A stretch of 64,000 bases of DNA from Perognathus longimembris pacificus (taxonomy: Eukaryota; Chordata; Mammalia; Rodentia; Heteromyidae), in contig NC_063174.1 of the NCBI RefSeq assembly GCF_023159225.1, positions 34,979,691 through 35,043,690 of the forward strand, read 5' to 3'. Below the pieces are notes generated by a model. The model had not been told where the DNA came from. It saw nothing but the letters and a program-made list of their open reading frames with translations, and did not search any database. Position 1 is the first letter of the stretch; every line of letters starts with the position of its first letter. The position numbers were made by a program, and so were the translations under genes. Positions 29,565-41,699 of this stretch are shown here, piece after piece.

Positions 29565-30585
29565 TGACGGTGGTTCGGTAGTAAGGAACGGACGGTCCTT
29601 CTCTAAGGCGGAGTGGATCGGTGTTACAGCCGAGGTGCCCAGGAAGCCTCCAGCCTCCAGCACGGTGGGGCAGAGGAAAGAGAGGAGCCAGCTACCCGCT
29701 CCTGAGGTCCCGCCGGACGCCCGAGCTCCCCCTCCTAGGAGCTGTTTGGAGAGGGGATTCCAAAGCGAGGTGAGGCAGACCTCATCTAAGAGGGCGAGCG
29801 GACCCGGAGCGTGCGGCTGAGGTGGAACGGGAGCCCTCCCTCTTCGCCCACGGCGGGTTCTGCGGGCCACCTACGCGGCTTTTCCGAAGCCACCTCTAGG
29901 TTCTCCCGCGCCTTCCACGGGGCGGCCGGCCGCTTTCGAGAGCTGCGTGGAGGGACCCGGAGTGCCGAGCTCCTCAAGATCCCAGCTCGCCTACCACCTT
30001 CCTAGCCGTCCGCCGTCTGGAGGGTCGGCCCGAGGCGGCCGAGAACCGCCTCGGAATCAGCTCGGCGGGGGATTGCTTCTGCCTGGGGCCCGGCGGAGGC
30101 CGCGTTCGTGCCTCGCGCGCACCCGCGCCGCGTTCTCCCAGCCAATCCGGCGTTACTCGCGCGCCCAGGAGCGTGCCGGGGTTCTCCTCTGGCTCGGCCG
30201 GCGCCTTCCCGTACTCCGCAGCCGAGCGCTCACTCCTCCCCTCACTCTCCACGAGTTGCACGCCTGGAGTGTAGCCCCACCCCCGTCCCGAGTCCGCCCC
30301 CGCCACCTCCCGAGCCCGAGCCCGAGCTCGAGCTCCCTTTTCCTCTGTCCCCGGCCGTCCCGGCGTCGGGGGGTCTACCGGCTCTCGCGCTCTCTCCCGC
30401 TCTCTCTCACGGGCTTCGCTCCGCTGCCTCAGCGTGCCCAGCTCTCCCAAGACTGCCGCCGGGCCCCCCGCTCCCCCCCCACCCTCCGAACCCCAGCTCG
30501 CCTTTCCCAGCCGGCCTCGGGGTCGCGCGCCCCAGCTCCGCCTCCTTCGCGGACCCGCGCACTCCTCAGCGCGGCCTGCTCTTCT

Positions 30586-30601
30586 CCCCCCCCCCCCCCC
30601 C
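30586..30601. repeat. 16-base C run in GPHN 5' region
   Basis: An uninterrupted homopolymer of 16 C residues, about 165 bp upstream of the start codon and likely within the 5'UTR. It is prone to length variation and, as G on the other strand, to quadruplex structures. Confidence 0.9.
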
Positions 30602-30767
30602 GCCCCACGCCGGCCACCGTGCGCTCCGCCGCCGCCTCCTCGTCCACCCGTTCGCCTCGCGCTCCCCGGGCGCCCTCCCTCTCCGAGGCGAGCGCGCTCC
30701 CGGCCCGCGCGCACCGGGCTCCGGCTTTCTCCCGACTCCTGTCAGTGCGGTGACTGCGCTGGGAAAC

Positions 30768-30831
30768 ATGGCGACCGAGGGAATGATCCTCACTAACCAC
30801 GACCATCAAATCCGCGTCGGAGTCCTCACAG
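30768..30831 (+). CDS. GPHN: GPHN (gephyrin) coding exon 1
   Basis: ATG in strong context (A at -3, G at +4: gggaaacATGG). The exon encodes MATEGMILTNHDHQIRVGVL then T and the first base of the next codon (phase 1), ending at donor g|gtaacc. The residues match the start of gephyrin as I know it. Gephyrin clusters glycine and GABA-A receptors at inhibitory synapses and, through its G and E domains, completes molybdenum-cofactor synthesis; this exon encodes the start of the MogA-like G domain (the first beta strand, IRVGVLT). Only 21 of roughly 736-770 residues are here, because intron 1 fills the rest of the window. A long GC-rich 5'UTR with several out-of-frame open frames lies upstream. Confidence 0.95.
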
Positions 30832-33679
30832 GTAACCGCTGGGAGGGGAAGGAAGTCCTGGACTCGCTGTGGCCACACTGTTCTCGGCTTGACGGAGCCT
30901 TGTGGCTCCTGCTGGCCTTCCTCTGCGGCCTCGGGAAAAGGGGAAAGGCTGAGGAAAAGGGGACCGGAGGGGGGGGGGGATGCATTTTACAACCGCTGAG
31001 AGCTGCTGGAGGTTGGGGTGTTCCCGCGTGTTCCCCCGGGAGCCGGGGCAGGCCCCGTGCGGGGTGTCAGGCCCCCAGCGACTTGGCCACCAAAGTCCCC
31101 CGGCCCCCGGGGGACCGAGGGGCCGGTGCGGCGGGCGCTGCGGGGCTTCGTGCTGCAGGTGCAGGCGGCGGGATCCCGGCTCCGCAGTCCGGAGCACGCT
31201 GCTCGGGGCCGGCGGAGTGCGTCCTCCGCTGATGCTCTTCCTCCGAGAGGGGGAACCCCATCTCCACCCCCTTCCCCTCCCCATCCTCCTTCCCCGCCCG
31301 CGGCCCCACGCCGGCCACGGCCCGACCTGCCCCGGGCACCGGCCGGACTCGACTTGGGTGTGGAGAAGGCGAAACTCTGCTCCGCCTCCGGCTGCCCCTG
31401 CGGGCCGGGTATCCCCTCAGCCGCCCGCGGGACAACCCTAGCCTTCCCCCCACTCCCCACACACACCCGGGGAGCTGGGGGACCGGATTGCGTCCGGACC
31501 TAAGAAAGTCTGCATTCCGCCTTTCCGAGAAAAGGGCCCTCTGCCTGCCTTCTTCTCCTTCGTGAGGACTGTCTGCAGCCTGCGGCCGGGGGTTCCAGCC
31601 CTTTTTACTTGAGAGGAAAGGGTTTCCTCTTTCTGTTTCCTTTCTCCCCCTCCCTCCTGGGAACCCCCGGCTCCCACTCCCGGTGGATGGTCTTGAGGCT
31701 GGCGAGGAGCGTACTTTTCCCGGGTCGCCTTTCCCTCCCTCGCGAAAGTCGTGTGTGCTCTGCATGTCTGATTCCGTTGCCTTGTGTTTGGGTAATAACC
31801 CAGAGTTTGGCGATAGGCGGTTGCTGCAGGGCACGACTCCCAAGATGAATAGCTAGCCGATTTGTAGCAGTTTCTGCTGTGGTTCTGTAGTTGGGGAGGT
31901 GTATGTGTAACTGAGTGGCGTGGCAGGGGTTAAAGAACTATATTTGGAATCCGAGGCTTAGTTTGGAGTGAAGGAAATCCAAGACTCACTGATGTGTTTT
32001 GGGGGAAAGAAGCAGTGTCGACGGGAATCCTAGTGTCTCCCTTGCTTGTTTTATTATTTTTTCCTTTGTCAAATTCTGACAGGTTGAGATGGTGCTTAAG
32101 AGGGACTAAATTGAGCGAGTCCTGCGTGTATTATCAGGTAGAAAATAATTTCTGAGACTGAGTAGACACAATGCTTAATTTACCTGCTGAGTTTTATGAG
32201 AAGCGGATACTTACTGTCCCCTTTCCGCGTTTTCTTAGTAATTGAATTGCTTTCACATGGCATTCTTTGCAGACACTAACAGCCATTAATTGAATATTCT
32301 CTGTCCAAAGCCTGTGTGATAGAGAAGCTAGTCTAAGCCAGTTACAGGGAAGGGAATTCCCCAAATCCAAGCATGCAGAATATCTGCTGTTTTTCTTTTG
32401 GTGCTGACGGTGTTTGTGTAAAGATTCAGTTGTATCTCAGAATTCTTAAAGTTGACATTGCTGATTTTCAAAGAATCGGATCATGGGATGTAAAAGTGTA
32501 TTCCCTCAAAGTGTATACCTCAATTGCACTTTAAATTCTGGCCATGCCTTTAAGATTAATAGAATAATGAAAGTGAAGTTTTACAGAAACAAAAAAAAAA
32601 GTCAGCTGTTTATGGAAATGAAAGGCCATAGATGTTTAAAAGTTAAACCATAGAGACATTTTTAAAAAGAACATTTATTATTTATGTTTTTCTTAATATT
32701 TTTATTTAGCCAGTCATTTTACTTTGATCAGGTTAGGGTGTACAGAGTGCTTTGAAAGATGCAGCCCATATCTGAAAGAACTATAGTCCAGTTGGGATAG
32801 CATGGATGAACAACTGAAGAAACAGTTAATTATTGCACAACAGTTAATTATGCATGTTAATGATTGCACAAAAGCTGCCTAAATATGTTAACCTGTGTAT
32901 TTGGGGGTCTAAGTGCAAAGGAAATTCCATATTTGCATGAATTAAAAGGAACATGACCGAAGGGATGATTTAGTACATTTAACAGGGTCAAGAAGAAACT
33001 GGCATTTTTAAGGGGAGTTGAAAGTCAGTTGCAACCTTATAAATAATTATGTAGTTGAGGATGAGGCTCTTGAGCAGAATAAAAATGCAGCATAAAGGCC
33101 TTGAAAAGCCCAGGTGGAAGAGGTAGGTGGCATAATGTCAAGGAGAGAAGACAACTTGGCAGTGGAATTAAAGACAGTTCAGAGAAGCTCTCTTGAGAAT
33201 GAAGTCCAGTATTCTCTGGGGAAAAGTCTAGGTCAAGGCATAAGGATGCATCTGAAAGATGAAAAGGGAAGTTGCACATATGTACAAAGTAGTAAAAAGG
33301 GCAGTTAAATTTGATGATAAAATAGATATTTCAAGTGAGAAATTACACTGAAGATTTTCATTGAAACGTTGACAGCGTTTTCTAATGATGGAACCTTAAA
33401 GTGTGGAGAAGAATCAGAGAAAAAGACTTGTTAGTCAGTGGATATAGTAGAGTTTATTACCAGCAGCTTAATTTCTATGGTATTGACATTCCATGTGGTT
33501 TTGAAAAAAAACAAACAACTTATGTTGTGCAGTGGTGTGTATTCTACAACACAAAGTGTTGTGGTTTTACAATGCAAAAAATCATTCTTCACAGAATTTA
33601 AGTATTAAGATTCCATACTTGAGAAAATTAAGAGGCCATACTTGAAATTGATTTTTACACAGTAATTTGTGGCTTTTTT

Positions 33680-33905
33680 TTTTTTTTGAGACAGACTGGT
33701 CCTATGTAGCCTAGGCTTGCATGCACTCCTGCTTCTAGAATGCATGCATGGGTAATAGCCTGCAACCATGCATGATTGCATACATACACCACAAAACCAG
33801 CTAGTTTGCATCATTCTTGAAAGTAAAGGGCATTTTTACAGTGGGCATGGTGGTAAAAGGCAGCCTGGATTAGATAGAGAAGATCCTGTCTGAAAATAAA
33901 ATTTA
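33680..33905. repeat. Two B1-like SINE fragments
   Basis: 33,680-33,800 reads as the complement of a B1-like element (tttgagacagactggtccta, tgtagcctaggcttgcatgc). 33,838-33,900 is a plus-strand fragment (gtgggcatggtggtaaaagg, gaagatcctgtctgaaaata). Both are diverged. Confidence 0.5.
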
Positions 33906-34158
33906 AAGAATTCTACTACCATGTTTCACAGTAGTAATTTAATCGGTTTTACAAGGAAGTGGGAAAAATTATGGTACACTCATATATATTTTATAACGTG
34001 TCTGATAATAGTATGGTGAAAGTGTATTGTCATTTGTAAAGTCCTTAATGACTTCTGTGACATTTTTATTATTTTTGAAAGATATTGTTTGTACTTTGAA
34101 GCTTTTTATCTTACAAATGTTTTTTATTTCAGTTTGATATGGACACTATAGTTGTCTA

Positions 34159-34381
34159 GGGCTGGGAATGTGGCTTAGTGGTAGAGAGCTTGCCTAGTAT
34201 GCATGAAGCCCTGGGTTTGATTCCTCAGTACCACATAAACAGAAAAAGCCAGAAGTGGTGCTATGGCTAAAGTTGTAGAGTGCTAGCTTTGAGCAAAAGA
34301 AGCTCAGGGACAGTGTTCAGGCCTTGAGTTCAAGACCCAGAACTGGCAAAAAAAAAAAAAATATATATATATATATATATG
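34159..34381 (+). repeat. ID-type SINE with (AT)n tail
   Basis: Head ggctgggaatgtggcttagt, B-box-like ggtttgattcc, second half ggacagtgttcaggccttga, A-run and then (AT)n to 34,381. Confidence 0.9.
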
Positions 34382-34689
34382 TATGTTTATCTATGAACTA
34401 ATTGTCTTGGAATTTTGAAAGAAATGGAAATATTTAGCAACAGCATTTTTGGGGGTGCTTGATTGTCTTGAATCATTTAGGACTTAGAAATCAGATTATG
34501 GTAATTAATGCAAACTGCATACGTTAGCTATGCTGATTTTTAGTGGGAAAATGATAACACCAGTATATGAAATTAAGTTGAAATATGTGGAAATATGTTG
34601 AAAATTGCTGTTCATGTCTAAGAAAAATACCTTTATGAATAGTTTATTTGATTTATCAGATGTTAAAGTTTTTAAATTTTTCTGTTTGT

Positions 34690-34905
34690 TGGGGTGGGGG
34701 AGGTTCCTGGGGCTTGACTTCAAAGGCTGGCACTGCCCTTGAACTTTTTTACTCAAGGCTAGTGCTCTTACCATTTGGTATTTAACAGATCCACTTCTGG
34801 CTTTTTGATGGTTAATTGAAGAGTCTCACAGACTTTCCTGCCTGTGTAGCAGACTTTCTTCCATAGCAGCTAGGATTGCAGGCGTGAGCCATAGGCACCT
34901 TTCAG
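34690..34905 (-). repeat. B1-ID dimeric SINE
   Basis: ttcctggggcttgacttcaa through gattgcaggcgtgagccata; a diverged minus-strand copy. Confidence 0.75.
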
Positions 34906-35400
34906 GCATCTGGCAGGAATGCAAGCTGTATTATATGTGTTTGCATATATACGTACATACACATACGTAGGCTTTAGTTACCTAAGGTCTAGTTTTTAAT
35001 ATTTCTGTTTCTCTTGCTTTTTATTGAACAATAGAGATGAAAGGTAATTTGGTAATAAACAAGCAATGTAGGACAAGTAAAGCCTGCTGCTTGAAAACTA
35101 GAGACAAGGTATAGAACAGACTTAGATTTTTTAGAATAGTTTCAGTAGTAATTATATTTAAACTCACTCTTAACAATTGCATAGCAAGTACACTGAATTT
35201 GAACATGTCACTTTGCTTGTACTTTTCCATCTTGAAAGACATTCTTTATCAAGGCAGCATATTCTACCACTGTAAAAATTTACAGAGATATAGGTCTATA
35301 ATATAGAATAATAGAGACTGTGTTCCATTGGGTATTCTATATCTATTACCTAAATTATGATTGAGATTGGTTTAGGTAAGAAAAGGATTTGTATTTTTAG
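34906..35400. other. GPHN: GPHN intron, unassigned
   Basis: AT-rich with no recognised feature. Confidence 0.4.
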
Positions 35401-35404
35401 GAGA

Positions 35405-35515
35405 AAGGTATTTATTTCTTGAGGCTTGTTATGTAGTGCAGGCTTGCTTTGATTTTGTGATCATTCTGATTTAGTCATCTGAGTGCTGAGATTATAGGCA
35501 TATGCCTTATTCCCT
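35405..35515 (-). repeat. B1-like SINE fragment
   Basis: gtagtgcaggcttgctttga and gagtgctgagattataggca are the complement of a B1-like monomer. Confidence 0.5.
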
Positions 35516-35819
35516 GCTAGAAAAGGGAATTTAAAAACTCATATTTTACTTCAATAATATTTATTATTGAATACATTTTGTTACACTAGGCTATAAGTTG
35601 CAGTTGTTGAGAGGTAAAGGAACAAATACTTATTGATGAAGATACATAAGTATATCTTTGAGAACAAATGTTGTCATTAAGCAAATTACTGTTGCAAATA
35701 AACCCAAATCCTCTCAAATGGGATTTTGTGTTCTAGAAAACTTACCTTTTTGTTGATCTATATGACTTTTGTGGGGGAAGATTGTATTAGGGGTTGTTTT
35801 ATTTATTTACTTACTTTTT

Positions 35820-36600
35820 TGTGCCAGTACTAGGGCTTGAACTCAGGGCTTCACACTCTCACCTTTGCTTTATCACTCACACCCTTAGCTCTACCATACC
35901 TCCAGCCTAACTTTTTTTGCTAGTTAATTGGACAAATGAGTCTTTTCTGCTCCAGCAGGCTTTGAGTCATAATTCTCAGATCTCATCCTTCTGGATAGCA
36001 AGGATTACAAGTGTTAACTACGAAAGTCTGTTTTGTACTGGAGTTTGAATCGTGGCCTTCTGCTTGCCAAGCAAGCACTTTACCACTTGAGCCAAATTCC
36101 TAACTCTTTTTATTTTAATTATTTTTCAGATAGGGTCTCATTTTTGCCTGAAGCTGACCCTGGAAAAAGTAGTAGGAAACTTCTACTTTCAGCAGAGCTA
36201 GGATTACAGGCAAGGACCATCATGCCCTATTTGTTTTTTGAGATAGAGTCTGTGTAATATTTGGGTGAGGTAGTATCAAACCTCAGTCTTCTTTTCTCTA
36301 CCTCCCCAATACACAGAATTACAAGTATGAGTCACTGAACTTGGTGATGATATGGAACTGTTGTTGAAATTTATTTTTCAAACTAGATTATTGTTTTCTG
36401 AAGTGTGTGTGTATGTGTGTGTGCACGCTTGAGGCTAGTGCTCTAACACCTGAGCTACAGTTCCATTTCTGGGTTTTGTGGTTAACTGGAGATAAGAGTC
36501 TCATGGACTTTCTTGTCCATCTATGTGGCTTGTAATCATGATGCTCAGAATTCAGCTTCCTTGGTAGCTAGGAGTACAGATATAAACCACTGCACCCAAG
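35820..36600 (-). repeat. Cluster of three minus-strand SINEs
   Basis: 35,820-36,020 (gtgccagtactagggcttga ... ggattacaagtgttaactac), 36,030-36,345 (gtactggagtttgaatcgtg ... aattacaagtatgagtcact) and 36,425-36,600 (gcttgaggctagtgctctaa ... ggagtacagatataaaccac). All are diverged B1/ID-type elements in the same orientation. A GT-run lies at 36,401-36,422. Confidence 0.7.
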
Positions 36601-37317
36601 CTGTTTTATGAATTTTGGGTTGGAAGCAATGTAGTAGAGAATTAAATATTTATTCAAAGTAAGATTATGCTAAATCAATCTATATTCAATGTGCTTAATA
36701 CTGTATCATTATTGGACAGTTTGTAATTTGTTAATTGAATTGTTAGTAAGAGTTTTCACTATATTAAAGACAAGTATTTTGAAATTAGACTTCAAAATAC
36801 ATAGTAGAGGACTATCAGTATACTTTTGGGGAGGGAATGATGAATAAGAGTCTATTTTTACTGTTACTGGTGATAGATTCCAGGATAAGTTGAACAGGGT
36901 GTTTTTTATGGAAGTCAGTAAAATAGATAAGATCTATACTTTACTTCTGTAAATAGGATTGAACAATAAAGTATACTTGGAATTTGAGATCTTAAAAAAA
37001 ATCTTGAAAACAAAAGTAATGTAACCATCAAGAATTCCTTCCTTTGCATCCAGGAAGAGAAGAAAATACCAAGGAAGAAGAAAGGATTATTTAACCTGGT
37101 TAAAAGTAATTGGAACTAGTGAACATAAATACTATGTTCATTTATATTTACAAAGATACATTTTTGAGTAGCCTCTCAAAAAGCAAACATTTAATATTGC
37201 TAAGTAGAAATTCTCTCATGTTGTATAAGGAATTTATAAATTAACTTATTTAATTGATTAATTTTCACTGTGCAGAACATCTTGAAAATTTCATAATTAC
37301 AACTAACCCTCTCTAGG
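36601..37317. other. GPHN: GPHN intron, unassigned
   Basis: AT-rich, no feature recognised. Confidence 0.4.
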
Positions 37318-37605
37318 GTCCAGACATGATGGCTCACATCTGAAATCTCAGCTACTTGGGAGGAGGCAGAGATTGGGAAGATCACAATTTGAAGCCAGAT
37401 ATCTAAACGTAGTTAATGAGATCCTTACCTGAATCAACATGTGTCTGTGGTCCTAGCCACATGCCATAGTAGAAATACAGTTGGTCTGAGGCCATCCAGG
37501 ACAAAGACTCTAGCTGAAAAATAAATCATTGGAAGGTCTGGGGGCATGGCTCAAGTGGTAGCAACCTCAAGGCCTTGAGTTGAAACCATAGAACTGTCAC
37601 AAAAA
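37318..37605 (+). repeat. B1-ID dimeric SINE variant
   Basis: gatggctcacatctgaaatc, ctcagctacttgggaggagg, then an atypical middle (ggtcctagccacatgccata) and an ID-like end (gcatggctcaagtggtagca). The middle is longer than in the usual family. Confidence 0.65.
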
Positions 37606-37621
37606 CAGAAACAATAAGATC

Positions 37622-38078
37622 ACAATAGCTCACTATGTACATATGAAAGCATAAGATGATGCTAAGCAAAATGGACTCCAACTTATGCAAATAAGTGGTT
37701 TATCCTTGTTATTGTTATTTTCAACGTACCATGTGAAATTATGCCTTTTTCTTTTGTTTCTCTTCCCCATGGTTTTACCCTGATATCACTGTAACTGATT
37801 TTGGTACCCTGGGTATTGTATATACATTTATTGGAACTCAGGAAGGGAAGGGGAACATCAAAATGGAGAGACAGGGTAAAAGGTGAATCAATGCAATAGC
37901 AATATTTACAAGACAATATGCTGTAAACCAACTGTACAACTGGGGGGAGGGAGTTGGGGAGGGGAGAAGGTGGGAGAAAAATGAGAGAGGAAGTAACAAG
38001 TTTGATAATGTACTTACTGCCTTACGTATGAAACTGTAACCCCTCTGTACACCACTTAGACAACAAATGAAAAAAAAT
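37622..38078 (+). mobile_element. L1 3'UTR copy
   Basis: gcataagatgatgctaagca, tcaaaatggagagacagggt, aaccaactgtacaactgggg, a G-rich tract and gtatgaaactgtaacccctc with an A-rich tail. Slightly older than the 17-18 kb copies. Confidence 0.85.
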
Positions 38079-39019
38079 TAAATGCACCCCCCAAAACAAC
38101 CAAAAATCAACTCCAATAAGTTTTATAGTAGTTTTCCCAATATTTATACATATCAAAGAATGTTATTAAATCTAGTATACATTTAAAAATGTTCCTAATT
38201 GAAAAGTTAAGGAATAAGGAAATAAAATGTAAAAACAACAATGATATATGTACCCTTTTTAGGGTATATGGCATTGCATCATGGGCCTTAGACTGTATGC
38301 TGTGTAAGCAAACAATACTTTTTGAAGCATCAGCTTTACTTCAGAGTATGTAATTTAAATAAATTTAATAAGATAAGCAAATTAGGCATTAAAACCAGTA
38401 AATCATGCATACAGACTTCATATGAGCTTTTAGCATAAAAGCTTCAAAGAAATTTCAAGTGAATCCTTTATGAGTAACTTTATCATTCTTTTCAGTTATT
38501 GGTATTAGATGAAAAAAATTAAGGAGCATTGAGTTATAGGATGTTGAAAGATCTGTTTTAATCCTAATCTGGCTAAATTTTGTAAATTTTCAGTTTTTCT
38601 CATCACTAAAGAATCATTCTCTCATTATACTGCTGAGAAAGGCTCTCATGCAATATGATTTTTATCTTTTTTAGTATCTCAACTGCTGAAAAAAAAGAAA
38701 TATAGGATATTAGAATAATTTTTTCTAATTTACAGTGAGAATGATTATGACAAAAGTAAATTGTATGTAGACATGCAAGAAAATTAAAAAGAAAATTTTC
38801 TGTGAATATTTTCAGTATCTAAAAGCCAAAGGAAAATTTTGAATTTTTAAAATAAACATTTGTGACAATCTTCCTGTTGCTAGCAGTTAAGTCTAAGACT
38901 TAGTTCCAGAATCTGCTCAAACTTCATTGCCTTAATAAAACATGTCCTAGGAGTTCTCTTCAATGATGTCTTTGTTTTTGTAGAATTTATTAATGTGTGC
39001 CCCATAATTACGTATGTTT
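38079..39019. other. GPHN: GPHN intron, unassigned
   Basis: AT-rich, no recognised gene or repeat. Confidence 0.4.
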
Positions 39020-39160
39020 AGGAGGCTGTGTAGTGTAGTTTAAAGAAAGTTTCTGGAGCTAGATAGACTTGGGATGCAAGACCAGTTTTGTTTTAGGAAG
39101 TCAATTAACCTTTTTGGATTTTAATTTGCTTTTCCAAGTCAAAATGACAATAAATCATTT
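39020..39160 (+). repeat. MIR SINE
   Basis: gtgtagtgtagtttaaagaa, ttctggagctagatagactt, gtcaattaacctttttggat: MIR landmarks in order, diverged. Confidence 0.6.
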
Positions 39161-39189
39161 TAAAGTTGTGTAATTTTTGTTTGTTTGTT

Positions 39190-39505
39190 TTGTTTTAGTG
39201 GTATTAGAGTTTAAACTCAGGGCCTCATTCTTGCCTAATCCAGGGCTCTTACCACTGAGCCACATTTTCAGTCCTTATTTCTGCTTGTTTTTGATAGGTT
39301 TGGCTTCCTGTCCAGGTTTGAGCCTGGGTGTGATCTATGTTAGGATTCCCAGGAGCTAGGATAACAGTCACTCACCACCATGTCCAGCTCTTTCTTAAGA
39401 ACTTTATTTCTGCTTGGGCTGTCCTCAAACTGTGGTTCCCAAACAATCCCAGCCTTGCCAGGTAGCTAGGATTATAGTCATGAGATACCAGCCACTGACT
39501 GGCCT
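39190..39505 (-). repeat. SINE cluster, minus strand
   Basis: Complement of a tRNA-like head (agagtttaaactcagggcct) followed by B1-like parts (ctaggataacagtcactcac; gtagctaggattatagtcat). Probably two overlapping old elements. Confidence 0.6.
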
Positions 39506-39894
39506 TTGGGGTTTACAAAGTTTTGAAAACTGAGATTATACATGTGAAAATATTTATCATGTATATGTGTTTGACTCAAAAATGTTCAGTAATCTTTAGT
39601 TACTTTCCTTTGTATGTTGTTTCCAATGGGTTTGCTAACAGTTTCAAGTTTATGTAGCTTACTCAAAATAGATTTTAAAGTTCTTGAAACATGTGATTTT
39701 ATTCTTCTGTTTTTTATACTCTGTTGTCATATTACCGTTACTGAAGTAATTGCAAGATGTTTAACTTAAAAATTGGATAGTGTAAATTTATATACTACTA
39801 TTAGATAAGCAAGATCTTGACTGTTCTTACAAAAATGACAGTTGATAGTAGATAAAAGGTCTCTATTTCTGGTAACATGATATCAGTAAGGCTG

Positions 39895-40005
39895 TCTTTT
39901 ATTTTTTTTTATTGTTATTTATTAAGATGTTTTACAAAGGAGTTACTGTTTGATAAGTCAGGTAATGAGTACATTTCTTTTCGGACAGTATCACAAGGCT
40001 CTGTT
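39895..40005 (-). mobile_element. Old L1 3' end
   Basis: Poly-T, then gttttacaaaggagttactg and aatgagtacatttcttttcg, the complement of an older relative of the L1 3'UTR. Confidence 0.55.
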
Positions 40006-40149
40006 TTAAAATCATTTTATAATACCAAATTTCATATGCTATTTTAGTTGATGGGCATAGCTTATATGAGGATTAGTATTTGAGTCATATTAAAAACTGA
40101 ACATTTGAATTTATAACTAAAACATTCAGAAATTCTTTCATGCTGAAGG

Positions 40150-40345
40150 TTAATTCTGCTGACCAAAAAAGCTCTGTCAGGACCCAAAACTTACATAGTT
40201 CCTTTACCACTTGAAGGACATTCAACTACCTTTTACTTCAGTTTTCTTAGCTTAAATGGATGTGATTATGCTTATCTTACTAGGTCATTATGAGGGATAA
40301 ATGATATGATGTGCTCAGTGTTCAACACTTACTATATAGTGGGCC
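40150..40345 (+). repeat. MIR SINE
   Basis: cagttttcttagcttaaatg, gtcattatgagggataaatg and tcagtgttcaacacttacta follow the 3' half of MIR. Confidence 0.6.
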
Positions 40346-41630
40346 ACCTACTAAGAGAGAGGTACAAAAACCTACTAAATAAGAATTACAATAATAAGTA
40401 AAACAGCCTCAGTCCGTAACTCCTTGTAACTTATATTCTAGTGCTAATAAGAAATTCAGTCAAGTTGGATATTGGCAAAATTTAATTTATATTGCATTTT
40501 AAGCTTAAAGAACTACTATATGTTATTTTTCATGTAGGTAACTTAAAAGCTATTGAATATACTTTTTCTTCCTGGTCCTCTTCCTCTTCCTTCTCTTTTT
40601 CCTCCTCCTTTTTCTTTCATTTTGTGCTTCTGCTTCTGCTTTGTTTAATGGAGTTTAAATCATTGTAGCTTGCAGTTCTTAGGCATTTATATATTCTGTT
40701 TATGCTAAGTGCTTGAATATGTTGTTGAATCCTCACACCTTTTATAAGGAACTCTCCTACTCCTTTTATACTGCCTGAGAAGTTAGAGAGGGTAATTTGT
40801 GTAGATTCAAGTAAGTGTGACTATGCTTTTAGCATTATATTTCTATATTCCATTATAAATATCTATTATTGTGGAGTGTGATAACAGTTGTAGAAATGTA
40901 CTGACATTCGTTTTTCAATTTTGACATTACACACTTGAACTTCCCCTTTTAATTTCTAATCTGCTATCACCTTTACAAGTATATATGAAGTCCTTGTTAA
41001 AAAACTTATCTATGATGTTACATTCAGTTAGACTTGAGGGTCTAAAAAATGAGGTTTTCCACTGTTGGATTTAGGGAATCAGAGGATGAATATTACTATA
41101 ATTAATGTTTTTACTTATTTCTTTGTACTTTGATTTCAGGACCATGATTGTATTTGCTTGGTGCTGAAATTTTAATAAAAATGCATAAACTTGTTATGGG
41201 AAAAGAACAAGTATAATCTGAATGTAAGTTGAAATAAAATGTTTTTAAAAATTTTCTGTTTTTAAGTATTAAGAAAAAGTGAATGATCTTTATGGTCTAC
41301 TTCAGATTAAGAACTATTGAAATATTGGAAATAAAAGTTGAATACAGTGAAGCTTATTTTCAGACATCAAAAAAATGGAACATTTCAATGGTATGAGCTC
41401 CTCCTCCAAATACTTAACAGTTTAATTCTAATGCAAACTTTAAAAATTATGCCTTCAGAAAATTAATATCCACATAGTAGAAGTTGTATTTGAAGTAAAT
41501 TGCAAATGAGAAAGCTCTTAAATTCTTAAGTCATACTCTTAATTAGTTTTAAAAACTAAAAATTAGTTTTTAAAATGAAAAAAATGCAATAATAGAAAAT
41601 GGCAAAGTATTAAATTAAGCCCCAACACTT
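40346..41630. other. GPHN: GPHN intron, unassigned
   Basis: AT-rich with a CT-rich patch at about 40,567-40,645 (cttcctggtcctcttcctct). There is no gene. A minus-strand MIR-like remnant at about 40,660-40,800 is possible. Confidence 0.4.
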
Positions 41631-41635
41631 CTCCA

Positions 41636-41669
41636 GTCTGTCTCTGTCTCTGTCTCTGTCTCTCTCTCG
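41636..41669. repeat. (GTCTCT)n microsatellite
   Basis: Hexanucleotide repeat gtctctgtctctgtctct, about five units, decaying to CT. Confidence 0.9.
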
Positions 41670-41699
41670 TATTATCACTTAAAAAAAAATTGGTTTTCC

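Larger units (their letters stand above)
29515..31830 (+). promoter_or_regulatory. GPHN: GPHN promoter CpG island
   Basis: Base composition jumps from AT-rich to very GC-rich with abundant CpG (for example ggggcggccggccgctttcg at about 29,919, gcctcgcgcgcacccgcgcc at about 30,110). There is no canonical TATA box close to the start codon. It surrounds the first GPHN coding exon and so is its promoter and 5'UTR. Transcription start sites cannot be fixed from sequence. Long open frames on both strands here arise from GC content. Confidence 0.9.

Noticed and set aside
29947..31843. Several long open frames (up to 374 codons) on both strands in the CpG island
   Set aside because: GC-rich DNA is poor in stop codons; the predicted products are Pro/Arg/Ala/Gly-rich with no domain, they overlap on all frames, and only the 21-codon GPHN exon reads as a known protein.
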